Positions 12,561 to 22,914 are shown, counted from the stretch's first letter. The stretch is DNA of 31,714 nucleotides from Apostichopus parvimensis (GCA_000934455.1 KN882355.1:283243-314956); one strand, 5' to 3'. Translations and numbers: made by a program. Notes: a model not told the origin generated them from the letters alone.

Positions 12561-12677
12561 AGTAGCCTACATGTAGAAAAATAATAGGCCTATGCTGCAA
12601 TAATAAGTAATATTAGTGATAACTTGTATAACTTTAAGTATGCACTAGCTTGGAGGCACTTTTGCAAAAATAAGAAA
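12561..12677 (+). repeat. Direct repeat, copy 1
   Basis: About 115 bp starting AGTAGCCTAC and ending TTTTGCAAAAATAAGAAA-like; it recurs at 13274-13390 with scattered changes (shared TAAGTAATATTAGT and CTTTTGCAAAAATAAGAAA). Confidence 0.65.
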
Positions 12678-12749
12678 TATAAATAAGCTAACATCAGAAC
12701 ACATATGTTGGCTGAGGTCACATGAAGGTCAATTACCTCTACGATAGGT

Positions 12750-12927
12750 TTTTTTCATTTCGGACACCACGGGTGATATGTCAGTGTGTTGGTCAGGGAG
12801 GGGAAGGGTCAGCTATAAATTCCACAAACATCGATATGTATGGCAGGCATTTTCATTTAGGAAATCACAGAAGACATGTCAGTGTGTACTGGGTGGGAAA
12901 GGGGTAGCCAATTAGGGTGACAAACAT
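12750..12927 (+). repeat. Two-copy tandem duplication, ~98 bp period
   Basis: Copy one starts at TTTTCATTTCGGA (near 12752) and copy two at TTTTCATTTAGGA (near 12849). Both continue with ATGTCAGTGTGT and a G-rich segment and end in ACAAACAT. It lies between the two direct repeats at 12561 and 13274. Confidence 0.6.
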
Positions 12928-13273
12928 AAAACAATTTATCATTTCTTATTTATATATTAATTTGGGATAAATGGTGACCTACTTCTGCTTGGCAGATGGA
13001 CTGAGAATCACTCCTTGCTGGGTGAAATGGATTCTGAAAGGGGAAATTGTGAACACTGAATGAAACTTGTTTGATTTATAATAGAATCATTGCTTGCAGT
13101 ACTACTGTAGTCTATGTATTATATTAAATCATGATATTAAATCCTTATTCACACAGCATATTGCATTATACAGTATTAATACAGAAGCTTTGCATTGTAA
13201 ACACAAAATGATACAGTTTGAGATCTACTGTACTTCTCAGCTGATGAAGAAGTCAGTGTATTGCATGTCATAC

Positions 13274-13390
13274 AGTAGCCTATGTGTACAGCCATAGTAG
13301 GCCTATGTTGCAATCATAAGTAATATTAGTTATAACTTGTTGTTCTATAAGTAGGCATTAGCTTGGCTACTCTTTTGCAAAAATAAGAAA
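13274..13390 (+). repeat. Direct repeat, copy 2
   Basis: Second copy of the 12561-12677 repeat, about 713 bp downstream. The copia remnant begins within about 30 bp of its right end, which suggests that the copia fragment is joined to the host sequence here. Confidence 0.65.
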
Positions 13391-13419
13391 AACCACAGCA
13401 ACAGGCAAATCCTGAGAAA

Positions 13420-14795
13420 ACGGTAACCAAAATTGATATACCCAATGTTAAAACACAGATAAAGTATCGTCTTCAAGAAGATGATCAATAGACACAAGCC
13501 ACAGTTATGGGGAAAGGTGGCAAAGCAACAGGAAGAAATAAAAATTACGTCAATGTTCAAAGAGAAGAAGATGAGCAGAAAGTTGGAATTCACTTGGACA
13601 AAGTTGAGTTTGAAGTCATCAAAAATACAGGTAGTGATGCACATGTAAGCAGCAGTGCAGATGCCAATATTGTATTCATACCTGTCAGTCATCATGGGAA
13701 CAATGCAGTTGTTCAAGCAAAGCACCAAGAATTGCAGAACTGGCAGGACTTTAAGGTGTATACAGAAGTTCAAGATCATGGGCAAAAGAAGCTTTCTACA
13801 AGATGGGTAGTGACTGAGAAAACCTTACCCAATGGTGAAAAAGGTGTAAAAGCACGGCTAGTGGTTAGAGGCTTTGAAGAGGAACAACAAATACCATCTG
13901 ATTCACCCACTGCTTAAAGAATCGTCATGGCGATTGCGGCTAGTGAAGACTGGAAGTGTGAAAGTGTGAAAGCATAGATATTAAGGCTGCATTTTACAAG
14001 GCAGGAAGATCGACAGAGATGTGTATCTAGTTCCTCCGTCTGAGGTGAGAGAAGGTGTCATATGGAAAATTTAAAAGGCTGTGTATGGGCTAGCAGATGC
14101 ATCCCGTAACTGGTTTTTCAGTGTTAAAGAAGAACTTCTGAAGCTCAACTGCAAACAATCACAGTTAGATAAAGCTTTGTTCAGATGGTACAACAATGGG
14201 AGGCTGGAAGGAGTGTTTGTCATGCATGTAGATGACTTCCTGTTTGCAGGATCAGAAGCATTCAACAAGAATGTCATTGATAGAGTAGTTCACAAGTACA
14301 AAGTTGGTAGAAGAGAAAGTGAGAGCTTTCGCTATGTTGGATTGGATCTTGAACAAGGTGAAAGTGGGATAAAAGTCAATGAAGATGAATATGTGATGGA
14401 GATCGAATAATTACCAGTGACATATAAGAGAAAGACAGAAAGATCATCACCATTAACCAAAGTCGAGATGCAGAATTTGAGAGCCACAGCAGGACAACTA
14501 AACTGGGTAGCTACACAAACTACACCAGATCTGAGCTATTATGCTCTGGAACTTAATATGAACATCAACAATGCTACAGTTCATCAGATGCTGAAAGCAA
14601 ACAAGGCGGTTCGTCATGCCAAAAATGTTTCTGGAAGTATTCTTTTCCCAAACCTTGGGCCAAGTAGCGACTGGAAGATCAGGCTGTTCTGTGATGCATC
14701 CTGAGGAAATCTGCCTGATGGTGTCTAGCAGTCAAGGACATGTGGTTTTTCTGACAGGACATGCTCATGCGCTAGTCAAAGTCTCGTGAAGGATT
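13420..14795 (+). pseudogene. Ty1/copia pol remnant (integrase end, reverse transcriptase, RNase H start)
   Basis: Plus-strand translation shows copia-type pol. The integrase C-terminus comes first (IKYRLQEDDQ, an in-frame TAG, then GKGGKATGRNKNYVNV). The RT entry region follows (STRWVVTEKTLPNGEKG, VKARLVVRGFE). After stops and shifts at 13915-14075 come the first catalytic block (SIDIKAAF), the block DRDVYLVPPSEV, YGLADASRNWFFSVKEEL, and the HVDDFLFAG box at about 14224-14250 (a variant of YVDD). RNase H starts with LRATAGQLNW and FCDAS before a TGA at 14702. The remainder (VSSSQGHVVFLTG) is in another frame up to about 14795, where similarity ends. Gag, protease and most of integrase are missing. 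The GalEa-like animal copia group is my best guess. Confidence 0.85.
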
Positions 14796-14995
14796 CAGTG
14801 AGAACTTTTTTAATACCAAGTTATCAAGTTTGTCTTACATGACTGTAAAGATTGTTTTTAGTTAACGAGGACATTTTTCATGTGCGTCGGTACAGTTGGC
14901 CCACTATGTTCATCTGTAACAAGTAGTTATGGACTTTAGTTTTGACTCCACCATCATGTTACCTGCTGTTGCTTTAGAAAGATGAGGGATGAGTA

Positions 14996-15347
14996 TGTTA
15001 TGTCTGTAATAATTTATATATTTCCCTTTGTTTTCCTTTTCTCCCCTGCATGTATGGTGGGGCTTTATTGCATGCCATTAGTATAGAGATATTAGTATAA
15101 ACAGTAGAATAGACATTAACAAAGCATTCATACTAGCCAATTAACAGTTGTTATGTCATTCAAAGTGAACAATTAAATTTCTTTACTGTTCAGCTTCCAA
15201 TGACCGCCCTTCTGAATTTGTAAGCTCCGCCCCCTGTACTACGGTCTGTGTTTGTCGTCTGCTTAATGTAATAATATTAAATATATCGTAAATTGCACAC
15301 AAGAAGATCCTTTTTTCCAGGAATTATTGGCCAATAACTTCCTAACA
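14996..15347 (+). mobile_element. Probable 3' LTR of the copia remnant
   Basis: A purine-rich tract (AAAGATGAGGGATGAGTA, 14978-14995) resembling a polypurine primer is followed by TGTTATGT at 14996, a usual copia LTR start. A matching end TAACA lies at 15343-15347, giving about 352 bp. No 5' LTR is in the window, so the right edge is inferred from the TG..CA ends only. Confidence 0.5.
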
Positions 15348-15375
15348 CGATTTGCAATATATACACTGTCAAGGA

Positions 15376-15397
15376 ACGGCGCGGAATTCAGCGCCGT
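15376..15397. repeat. 7-bp GC-rich hairpin
   Basis: ACGGCGC (15376-15382) and GCGCCGT (15391-15397) flank GGAATTCA. It lies about 30 bp past the putative LTR end; its meaning is unknown. Confidence 0.5.
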
Positions 15398-16208
15398 GAA
15401 GGACCGTGACTAGCTTTGTACATGTGTGTACATGTCATTATATACAATGCGTGGGTCACCATGATCTATGACTAAGTCAACCTGAGGCTTTCCTGATCTC
15501 TTTGCTCCAGATAATATGTAATTTAGGCTAAGCACAAAATGCTCACAAAATAATAAAATGGGAAAGATATTAATCCTTCCAACCTTCAATACCAAATCTT
15601 AACATAATCTCGGTCGTATCCTAACAAATTAACAGTCGACACTGATGATGGAAATTTGCCAAGTACTTAATCTGCGCACAAACTTCAACCTTGTTTTTGC
15701 GCGATATTAGCTATGATATGATTCATTACGAAGTTTCCCCACTCAGTAGGCCTAGATCAAAATCTGACTGACGCGCGTTACAGAACTCTCGACAGACTAA
15801 CTAATCGAACCCAAACTATAGAAAACATCTGTAATAAACTAAGCATCATTACTGAACGTTTTGTTTGTAAAATTTTATTGAGAGATTGTGTGTAAATTTT
15901 TGGCACACACTGCGTTTTGGCGGGATAAACAAAACCAAAATGTGAATGGCCCAAAGTTAAGTGATAACTACTTGCACCCTCAAATGCGGTACGTATAATC
16001 ACTTTTTACTGTATTTAACTGTGAACCTATTTATATGTATATTACAAATATTTACCAATATGGAAAATCTTCTAAGGTGTTTGGATTTGATTCAAAAGTA
16101 ACACAAAAATCAATGAGTAATCATGATTCATTTAATTTCGGCTGAAGACAAACGGACATCTGTCAGTCTTGTAGACCTCCATTAACATATGCCTCAACTA
16201 CGCTTTAA
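15398..16208. other. Non-coding stretch
   Basis: No protein-like frame or RNA gene recognised between the copia LTR and the minisatellite. Confidence 0.45.
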
Positions 16209-16354
16209 AATGGACAAGGGGACCGGGACTAGAGCAAAATGGACAGGGGGACCCGAACTAGGGCAAATGGACATTGGGGGTCCCGAACTAGGGCAAAATG
16301 GACAGAGGGACCCGATATAGGACAAAATAGACATTGGGGACCCGATATAGCGCA
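16209..16354 (+). repeat. Minisatellite, five ~29-bp units
   Basis: Units begin AATGGACA (or AATAGACA), carry GGGGACCCGA-like centres and end ACTAGGGCA or ATATAGG(A)CA. About five copies with substitutions run from 16209 to 16354. It lies about 470 bp outside the last Polinton gene. Confidence 0.8.
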
Positions 16355-16379
16355 TTTCTGGACACAAGTGTCCTTCGCT

Positions 16380-16823
16380 AAAGCTTCGTAAGATGGAATC
16401 GATATAACCCCCTCCTCTTCCCCCTTTCTCCCTCCTCGCCAGACAGGCATGTCAAAATGAAAACAAAGCATCATTTTTCTACAATTGTTTCAATTTATTC
16501 GAGTGCATCACAGCATATCTTCACATCAAACAAGAAAATATGCTTCGTTGAGTCATACATGTGAAAACAATAATGATATCGATAGTACATCACTACTTTG
16601 GTTATCGTTTTACCATAACGGTGAGGAGACGGTAGGAAACGCGTTCCGACGAAACTTATTTCAGATACTAGCACATTTTAATACCATTATTATTTTAAAG
16701 TATGGAACATTTGTACAACAATAGCAAAAAGCTTCAGAAATAATTTTTGGTAAAAATATATGAATTAAGTGTTATATAAATTGTCTTTCATTCAAATTAC
16801 AAAAGGTGATCACATTTTTTTTC
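16380..16823. other. Flank of the Polinton block, no gene seen
   Basis: This should hold the left terminus of the element if it is complete. I found no inverted partner for it near the right end, and no reading frame with recognisable content. Confidence 0.4.
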
Positions 16824-17265
16824 TCAAAGAAACAAATATGGTTTAATGAAATAATATACATCTTCGTGATTACGGTGAACGTCATCGGTAAACCTTCCAA
16901 CGATATCCGCCATACGTTGTCCACGGCACCGATGTAAGAGATAATACAAGCAATAGCGAGTTCAGCGATTGTAATTGGCTTGTGTTGTAACGAACAACCT
17001 CATTTCGCAGAAACCGTGCGATGCCAGGTATTGTCGTGGGCGGTCGGCCAAAAGAATCGAAAAATTCCACGACGGTGCCGTCTTGTGACACGAACAAGCA
17101 CATCCAGTGTTGACCCTCATAAGCCGATGTATCTGTGTTGAACACGTAACAGTTGCCTGGTTGAGGACGTCGAGTTGGCAAATCGTCGGATGCAAACACA
17201 CCTCGGAATGTAGGTGCTGTAAACGTATCTCTCTCGAGGATCTTCGTCAGCGTCGTGCTGTCCAT
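16824..17265 (-). pseudogene. PRO: Adenain-like cysteine protease, broken
   Basis: Polinton proteases of the adenovirus (C5) family mature the virion proteins. The ATG at 17265 starts two nt after the capsid stop. The N-terminal half is well kept: LERDTFTAPTFRGVFASD, then NTDTSAYEGQHWMCLFV with the catalytic His, and EFFDSFGRPP with the acidic residue. Near 16950-16965 the frame shifts; the C-terminal part (YCLYYLLHR ... NHEDVYYFIKPY) continues in another frame to TGA 16824-16826. The place where the catalytic Cys motif should stand has no Cys in the leading frame and a stop in the trailing one, so the enzyme is inactive. About 147 codons in all, a little short for the family. Confidence 0.85.
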
Positions 17266-17267
17266 TT

Positions 17268-18604
17268 TCAACGTATAAAGTCGAATGAAACGTTACCGTG
17301 TTGATCGATTTCAATAACATTGTCAAACTCGACATACAGAATAAGCATAACACTCTCGGTCAAGGCTTCGTCAAAGCGTAGGGTTAAATTCAATGTACCC
17401 TCTTCCTTGCGGTTATAATGGGCACCATCTGCAAGATCGGGAGTAAAATCGCAGGCATATAAGGTGAAGCCTTTCTCATACTCGTTGCGAGTGATGTCCA
17501 TTCCTTCGTCTAAATTATTTTTATGCAGAGCCGTAAAGAGCGAATCGTAAGCTCTTATCGTTTGATTGGCTGATGCATCCTCGTTAATGTGCAGTTTTAA
17601 TGCCTCTGAAGGAAGGCTGCGTCCTGCGTAGCGTAGTGAGACTTCGTTGACTTTAAAATGGTGAAAGTTTAATGGATTTTTAGAATAATGAGCGTTGAAT
17701 GCTCCAGTTTTCACCATCCCTAAGATCAGCCGTCTTGGTAGTTACCCCAGCCATAAGTGATCGGATATGACGTTCCTACTACCGGCCTGGACGGCTTTGG
17801 TGCGAAGTTGTACACGGTTGACGGGGTACTTAGCAGTAGTACCGCTCGCTAGCACTTTCGCATGTTGGAGTAATATGGTAGCACTCGGCGTCACCTTACA
17901 TACGTAGAGGGCTACTTCTGTAAACTGAACTCTGTAGCCCGCGGCATCATTGACGGTCATCAACACGAACGCATCGTTGTTCGGGATGAACTTCAGCTTG
18001 AAGGTAACGCCATTCACTAAATATCGATCCATGTGGAAAATATCGCAATGTAAGCGTCCCATAAGTTCTACTTGTACACCGTCTTTAAAATGCATAGATC
18101 TGACTTTGAGTGCCTGGTTAGAACCGTTTATGGCATCGCTGACTTCTATGTGACCTGGTGTATCTTTGTGGTACATGGCAGTACTTAGATGATTCGTTTT
18201 GGCTTCACGACCATAGTTGAGTAATGCCTCTATATATGCTCTGTACGGATAACATGCGGAAGAAATCCGAAAATTGTTGACCGTTGAGTGAAACATCGAT
18301 CTGTTTAAAGAGTGCATGGAGAGGATAATTAATAGGTCCGACGTTGTCCACGTGATCTCCAGTATGTGAGAACGCCACCGTTGGATTTGGTAATTTTGCA
18401 CTTGACGAAAAGTTGCGTCTCTTCGAGATCGAGGTATTGGTCTCCGGTGCCTGGAATCTCAAATTCAAAGGGTTGAGACAATCCTGCGATGGGGTTGATT
18501 TTCTCCCAGGCCCCGCGATCGATGACAGTCTGCGTTGGTGGGACACTAAAAAGCTCCTTTTCACTTTTGCTGCACTCAAATGAATGAGGATGAATGGTCG
18601 TCAT
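17268..18604 (-). pseudogene. MCP: Major capsid protein (double jelly-roll), broken
   Basis: This is the hexon-like capsid protein of Polintons. ATG at 18604; stop TGA at 17268-17270; about 445 codons, close to the family size. The N-terminus carries the typical FEIPGTGDQYLDLEETQLFV strand region. The centre has YPYRAYIEALLNYG, and the C-terminal half has NPLNFHHFKVNEVSL and DFTPDLADG, all familiar in this family. Breaks seen: a frameshift near 18365-18385, a second near 18254-18262, and an in-frame TAA at 17742-17744, after which reading continues in the same frame (LPRRLILG). The gene is sandwiched tightly between the pX-like gene (6 nt gap) and the protease (2 nt gap), which suggests shared late expression. 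Confidence 0.9.
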
Positions 18605-18610
18605 GTTGTC

Positions 18611-18989
18611 TTAACTGAAAATATCCCGATGAAGTCTTTGTCGCTTGAAGGCACGAGTTGAAATGAGTGTTTTCGAAGGCTGTCGTCGCTTTTTAGCTTT
18701 TGGGTTCCTGCCTCTTGATCGTTTGGTACGTAAACCTTTTGCACGGGGCCTCCTGATTCACACGTCGTTTCACTTCTTGAACGGTTCTTCTTTTCAATGA
18801 CGAACCCACTTTTTGGCCATCTAGTACATCAGTCGCCACGTTGACACCAGCTCTGAGTGCACTTTTACCCAGAGATTTAGAAACAGGTTTCAGAAACGGA
18901 ATGGCTTCACGAAGAATACCTAACACAGCTCCAAGTCCATGACCACGCTGGTAGTAGGGAGCTTGAAACACAGGAAGACCTTGACTCAG
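18611..18989 (-). pseudogene. pX-like basic virion protein, frameshifted
   Basis: A small basic protein like the adenovirus pX-like core protein reported in Polintons and adintoviruses. The start region reads QGLPVFQ and then QRGHGLGAVLGILREAIPF, an amphipathic Gly-rich start followed by a Leu/Lys helix (KSLGKSALRAGVNVATDVLDG). The ATG is not visible: the expected place after the penton stop reads ATC/CTG. Near 18745-18755 the frame shifts, and a very Lys/Arg-rich tail (KKRRQPSKTL) with AFKRQRLHRDIFS runs in the new frame to TAA 18611-18613. Function by analogy: genome condensation or membrane activity in the virion. Family call from sequence pattern and position. Confidence 0.7.
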
Positions 18990-18995
18990 GATGCC

Positions 18996-19778
18996 TCACA
19001 ATAAGACGGAACGTTTTTGCCGGAAATGTAGCGTCAAGACCACTCGTCCAGTTTGAAATGGCACGCGTTCTCCGGTCTCGTCTCTTATATCGATTTCGGT
19101 CGTGGAATTGAGACTAGAGATGACGGAAAGGTATTCCAGTCTATCGTATTTAAATGTCACCATCCGTGGAAAGCGTCCTTTGGATGCCACCGTCTTTAAT
19201 AGCAATGCACTGGTATCACCGACCAATTGATTTTCGATGATGTTGGTATAGAGAAATAGTTCGTGAAGTGGATCTCGATCCATAGGGCGATCCCCGGTAT
19301 ATCTGTTACCGTCAAGTTCGAACTCGCGGTCACCACCGATAGACGGGACACTTTCTCTGAAGGGATTGTAGAACCCCATCAGGGCTGCGACTCTTCCCGT
19401 CGCCTCCAATTCGAAAAACGTCTCGTTTGCTTCCGTAGAAACCGTCATTTTACCGGTTTGTTGCAGAAACTTCAACCTTAGATCAGGACATGCATCGCGG
19501 AACCAAGCCATGATGTCACGATGTGGTTGTTCGCTCGTGCGAAAGTCTTTGAACGTAACGCTGGTAAATGGCTGACTTGGAAGCATGCGATACTTAAAGC
19601 ACCATGATGAGATTCGATATCATACCAGGAGCGAGGGTAAGAGATTCCCGACAGTGCAACTTCCCAAGCGCCTTGGAGAGCCAACGGTTTGCTCAATTGC
19701 GTGAAATAGTGAGACAATGAATTATTTGGATAAATGTCCAGAGAACTTACTGGGTAGTGTGACGTAAAAACTGTCCAT
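18996..19778 (-). pseudogene. Penton-like minor capsid protein, frameshifted
   Basis: Single jelly-roll vertex protein of Polintons. The ATG at 19778 opens with DSFYVTLPS, a typical start. A frameshift near 19745 leads to LDIYPNNS and HYFTQLSKPL, then LQGAWEVALSGISYPRSWYD, a hallmark of this family. A second shift near 19590-19615 leads to PSQPFTSVTFKDFRTSEQ, and the rest (RFPRMVTFKYDRLEYLSVIS, then RVVLTLHFR) runs to TGA 18996-18998. The total of about 260 codons agrees with the family. It precedes the pX-like gene with no real gap. In the parent element it would have formed the capsid vertices together with MCP. Confidence 0.85.
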
Positions 19779-19842
19779 GATGTACCGCATGCGTCTGACT
19801 TCCTTCAATGTCTGTAACGATATCAGGATGAAATACCATGGG

Positions 19843-20930
19843 TTACAAGTTTATGAGTTGATCCGTCCAACTATTGAACTTCGAGGTATAGCCGGCCCAT
19901 TTCACGAAATATTCCATCTTCCCATCTTGCCTACTGCGACGCCGTAACACTTTTCCCACTCTGTACACGTGAAAATCATTCTTGTCGACACGTAATTCCT
20001 TTTCGTAAACCGTACCATGGATCACCTCGCCATCCCAATCTTTCATGCGATATACGGGTGGACGTCTCGGTAGTCGTGCGCTGACCGTAAAAATTTCTTC
20101 CGTCCATCGAAGAAGGTAACCTTCACGGAATGGACGTACCGTCATGTACCGTCGTACTTTATCACCGACGTCAAATCGAAAGCTTGGTGGTTGGTGTGAA
20201 GGCTTGCGTGGATACAATGTGCGCCACACGTCGAGTTAATTTTTGAGGGTCACGGAGTTGGGAGATCGTCCGATACTGCGATGATGCGCACTGTTGTAGC
20301 TGGTCACCAGTTTCGGTAGCACATTAAGATAAGCCATCGTATGGTTTGCCGTAAAGTACTTCCACATTTTTTCCTTGAAGGTCCTATTAAATCTTTCGAC
20401 GATGCTTGCCTTGGTCTCGTTGTTCGTGGCGAAGAGGTGGATCTCTTTTTCGATTAAAAGGTTCTTGACCTGCTGGTTAATAAATTCTGAGCCCTTATAA
20501 ATTTGTAATTTTCGAGGTTTGCGTCCATCTTTCAAGATGACCTGGAACGCTTTTTGCAGAGACTTGCCCGTCTTATCCTTGAGGGTAACGGCCCATGCAT
20601 ATTTAGAGAAAATGTCGATGCATGTCAGTATATATTTGAAGCCACGATTTTGACGAGAGAGTTGTCTGACGTCTACGAGATCGGCTTGCCATTGATCATC
20701 AATCCCCTTGTCGTAGATGCTTCCTGTTTGGTTTGTGCAACGTGTAAGGGTCTTGCGTCCTTAACCACGCTTTGTAACATCGTGTTTGGCCTTCGCTTCC
20801 CGGCGTGACGGAGTAGAGCGTTTATGCCTCTGTAACCAGCGGGATGCGAAATGCCGAAGTAGAGATCTCGAAGAATGGTCGGTAGCGAGTCCGTCGACAT
20901 CGGTAACGATTCTACCAACTCAACAAGCAC
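19843..20930 (-). pseudogene. INT: Retroviral-type integrase with C-terminal chromodomain, broken
   Basis: Polinton integrase. The N-terminal helical part (YFGISHPAGYRGINALLRHA) lies at 20860-20800. Two frameshifts follow near 20765 and 20704. The catalytic core starts WQADLVDV (first Asp at about 20671), then YILTCIDIFSKYAWAV and TNNETKASIVERFNRT with the Glu. The second acidic position reads Tyr in KLQIYKGSEF (codon 20497-20499), so the D,D-E triad is incomplete. An in-frame TAA lies at 20236-20238, after which WRTLYPRKP and an SH3-like FDVGDKVRR segment follow. The C-terminus is a chromodomain (VYRVGKVLRRR, KMEYFVKWAGY, FNSWTD) that in such elements binds modified histones to guide insertion. 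Inactive copy. Confidence 0.9.
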
Positions 20931-21040
20931 AAAAACAACGAATCTGATTCAGTCTACTTTGAAGTTGTACGAAAGGTCGACTTTGCATGAACGCCATGTC
21001 GTTCTAAAGTGATCTGAGAAGCAATCCAGGATTGTGACGC

Positions 21041-21707
21041 TTAATATTTCTCCCATCGTTGTAGACCATATAAATGTTCGGCATCGCTACTATTCCGACG
21101 TTTACGCCCTTTGGATGATGCATTCGATGTTACGTCGTTCACACCAATGTTGGTGATGGTACGACAGCGCTCTTCATTACCGACGAGTTCACGGGGCATG
21201 TTGGTTTTACTCAGCTGACTAGCTAAAGCTTCGCGACCGTTTGGTCTGACTTTTTTCCTTTCTCGCACGAGATCGTTGACCAAGTCTACAATGTGTGTGT
21301 TTGGTATGCTATGACCGTCTATATCAATCGACTCTCCGGACGGTAACCACTTAATCCGTTGATCTTTGAGAAAGCGAACCAGTCTTTCTGCTTTTGCCTG
21401 AAATGTTATCGGCACACTTCCTATAATGGTCTCGACGAGCGGAATTATCATCTACTCTGTTCTGTTTCTGAAACATGCGCTGTCTCTGTACGGCTTGCGC
21501 ATAGTGTTTGGCTTTCTCATCCTCCGTCAAATCCGTCTGTGATAAAATAGCCTCGATGACATCATCGAGACGATGAGATTGCAGAGTACTTGGAGATGTT
21601 TTCCCCTCCAGAAGCTGTTGAATGTGTTTGAAGGTCTCCACCGTTACATCCGATTTGCTGGTAGCAATTGTCTCCGGCACTAGGATCATTTTTCTGCCGT
21701 ATTCCAT
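21041..21707 (-). pseudogene. Conserved Polinton protein of unknown function, one frameshift
   Basis: ATG at 21707 (MEYGRKMILVPETI), one nt after the stop of the preceding gene. The first half has an acidic helical stretch (LSQTDLTEDEKAKHYAQAVQ); near 21440-21455 the frame shifts and the second half runs on (ITFQAKAERLVRFLKD, HIVDLVNDLVRERKKVRP, LVGNEERC) to a stop at 21041. I recognise this two-part pattern from hypothetical proteins next to the integrase or ATPase in many animal Polintons, but I know of no assigned role. Predicted mostly helical, charged and soluble, with no membrane segment. Confidence 0.65.
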
Positions 21708-21708
21708 G

Positions 21709-22047
21709 TTATAACAAACGTAGGACAGCCTCTAACATCGACTGGAGGAATGCTCCACTTCCTCGTTGATAAAGTACTTTCTTCTTTCGTGTAATTGGTA
21801 TCTGACGATCAGCAAGTAGACGGAGACAGTGTTTGTGTCGCTTCAATCGACTTTCTTGTTTATAATTGAGCGTCAACAAGAGTTTACGATCGAGCTTCTT
21901 CAATACACTTGTACGTTGTGCTGGTGAACAATTAGCTATCCGTTCTAGAAGGGAGAAATGATCCCGAATCTTCTCCATCCTACCAACAAATGACACGATG
22001 TTGGGTTGGGGTGTAGTTTTATGATCTGAAGAGTACGACACGTCCAC
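21709..22047 (-). CDS. Small basic conserved Polinton protein
   Basis: About 112 codons from the ATG at 22047; an internal ATG at 21978 (MEKIRDHFSLLERIANCSP) may be the true start, since similarity begins there. The centre is basic and helical (KRHKHCLRLLADRQIPITRK) and is followed by KKKVLYQRGSGAFLQSML. This pattern occurs in many Polinton-like elements between ATPase and capsid genes; its role is unknown, nucleic-acid binding being a guess from charge. It may be slightly shorter than relatives in the middle. The frame is open, one of few intact genes in the block. It overlaps the small upstream frame by 29 nt. Confidence 0.6.
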   Translation of the reverse strand: MDVSYSSDHKTTPQPNIVSFVGRMEKIRDHFSLLERIANCSPAQRTSVLKKLDRKLLLTLNYKQESRLKRHKHCLRLLADRQIPITRKKKVLYQRGSGAFLQSMLEAVLRLL

Positions 22048-22222
22048 GAAGCCGTCTGATCATGGGTCGGTCTACACGAAACCAGTCTTGGTAAATATTC
22101 GGCCCGATCTCACCATGAATAATTAACATGTCCACCATATACAATACGCAAACGATGACGTGTGCAAAGGTCACATTTTTGTTGAGGGAGTACTCCGCTT
22201 CCAATTGTCGAAAATCAGTCAT
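22019..22222 (-). CDS. Small hypothetical protein
   Basis: A 67-codon frame whose ATG (22220-22222) overlaps the stop of the ATPase frame (TGA 22215-22217), the compact spacing seen elsewhere in the block. It contains a hydrophobic stretch (VIVCVLYMVDMLII) that could be a membrane segment, and a basic end (RRLRGRVV). I do not recognise it, and it may be part of a decayed longer frame. Confidence 0.35.
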   Translation of the reverse strand: MTDFRQLEAEYSLNKNVTFAHVIVCVLYMVDMLIIHGEIGPNIYQDWFRVDRPMIRRLRGRVVLFRS

Positions 22223-22914
22223 GATTTTTTTCAGGAGCTTCCGATAATCGTCTAAGGGTTTTCAACATCTGGTCATCGAGTTCGATGGTTTTTGCGCCTG
22301 AAGAGATACAACGTAATGCGATCCCCATTTTCTTCAGGCATAAGGTTGGTCCTGAAGCGAGTGCGGTCATCGCTATTTGGCTTAAAGTCAAACACCAGGT
22401 AACCATATGGACGTGACGTAGCTTCTTCGTAAGCTTCCTGCAGGAATATGGTACTGCCCGGTAAAAGTTGTCTAGTAAAATGATGCACCACAGAAACATC
22501 TCTGGGATTTTTAAAGAGCACGAATGTTTGCTCTGATGGAACAAGTTCTGAAGCACGAGAATGATCGATACATTTTTATGGTGACTGCCTTTGGTAAACA
22601 GTTGTGCGATTCTTTCGTCCGTTTCGTGCATAAGATCGTCGATGATCAATACATTTGTTTTGGATCGGTCGATGTAGTCATGAAATCGATCCGGTAAATC
22701 TTCAACAAATCTGACGCTCGGACAATCTTTAAGAATATCGTCGTACTGTTTTTGATATTCACCGTAAAACCATACAATGTTTTCAGGAGATGGATCAATC
22801 AGCGTCTGTCGATGTTTCAGCAGCCTGGATAACCGTTTTACCACTACCTGTTGGTCCTGCGACGAGACAAGAGAATGGATGCTTGAATCGGACATCAAGT
22901 GTCTCCTCCGACAT
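22215..22914 (-). pseudogene. ATP: Genome-packaging ATPase (FtsK-HerA/A32 type), frameshifted
   Basis: ATG at 22914. The first frame contains CLVAGPTGSGKTVIQ, a clear Walker A P-loop at about 22875-22835. A shift near 22825 leads to SPENIVWFYGEYQKQYDD and VLIIDDLMHE, the Walker B (hydrophobic strand ending in Asp-Asp). A second shift near 22540 leads to LFKNPRDVSVVHHFTRQL, SRPYGYLVFDFKP and DRTRFRTNLMP. A last shift near 22310 leads to the tail (LDDQMLKTLRRLSE) ending at TGA 22215-22217. About 233 codons, a usual length. In Polintons this motor pumps DNA into the capsid. The Walker motifs are intact but in different frames. Confidence 0.9.

Noticed and set aside
13345-13785. 146-codon minus-strand frame, rich in Leu, Phe and Cys
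   Set aside because: It is the antisense of the copia integrase and RT region, which has clear family motifs on the plus strand.
16209-16354. Possible CRISPR-like array
   Set aside because: The units abut without unique spacers, in an animal genome; it is a minisatellite.
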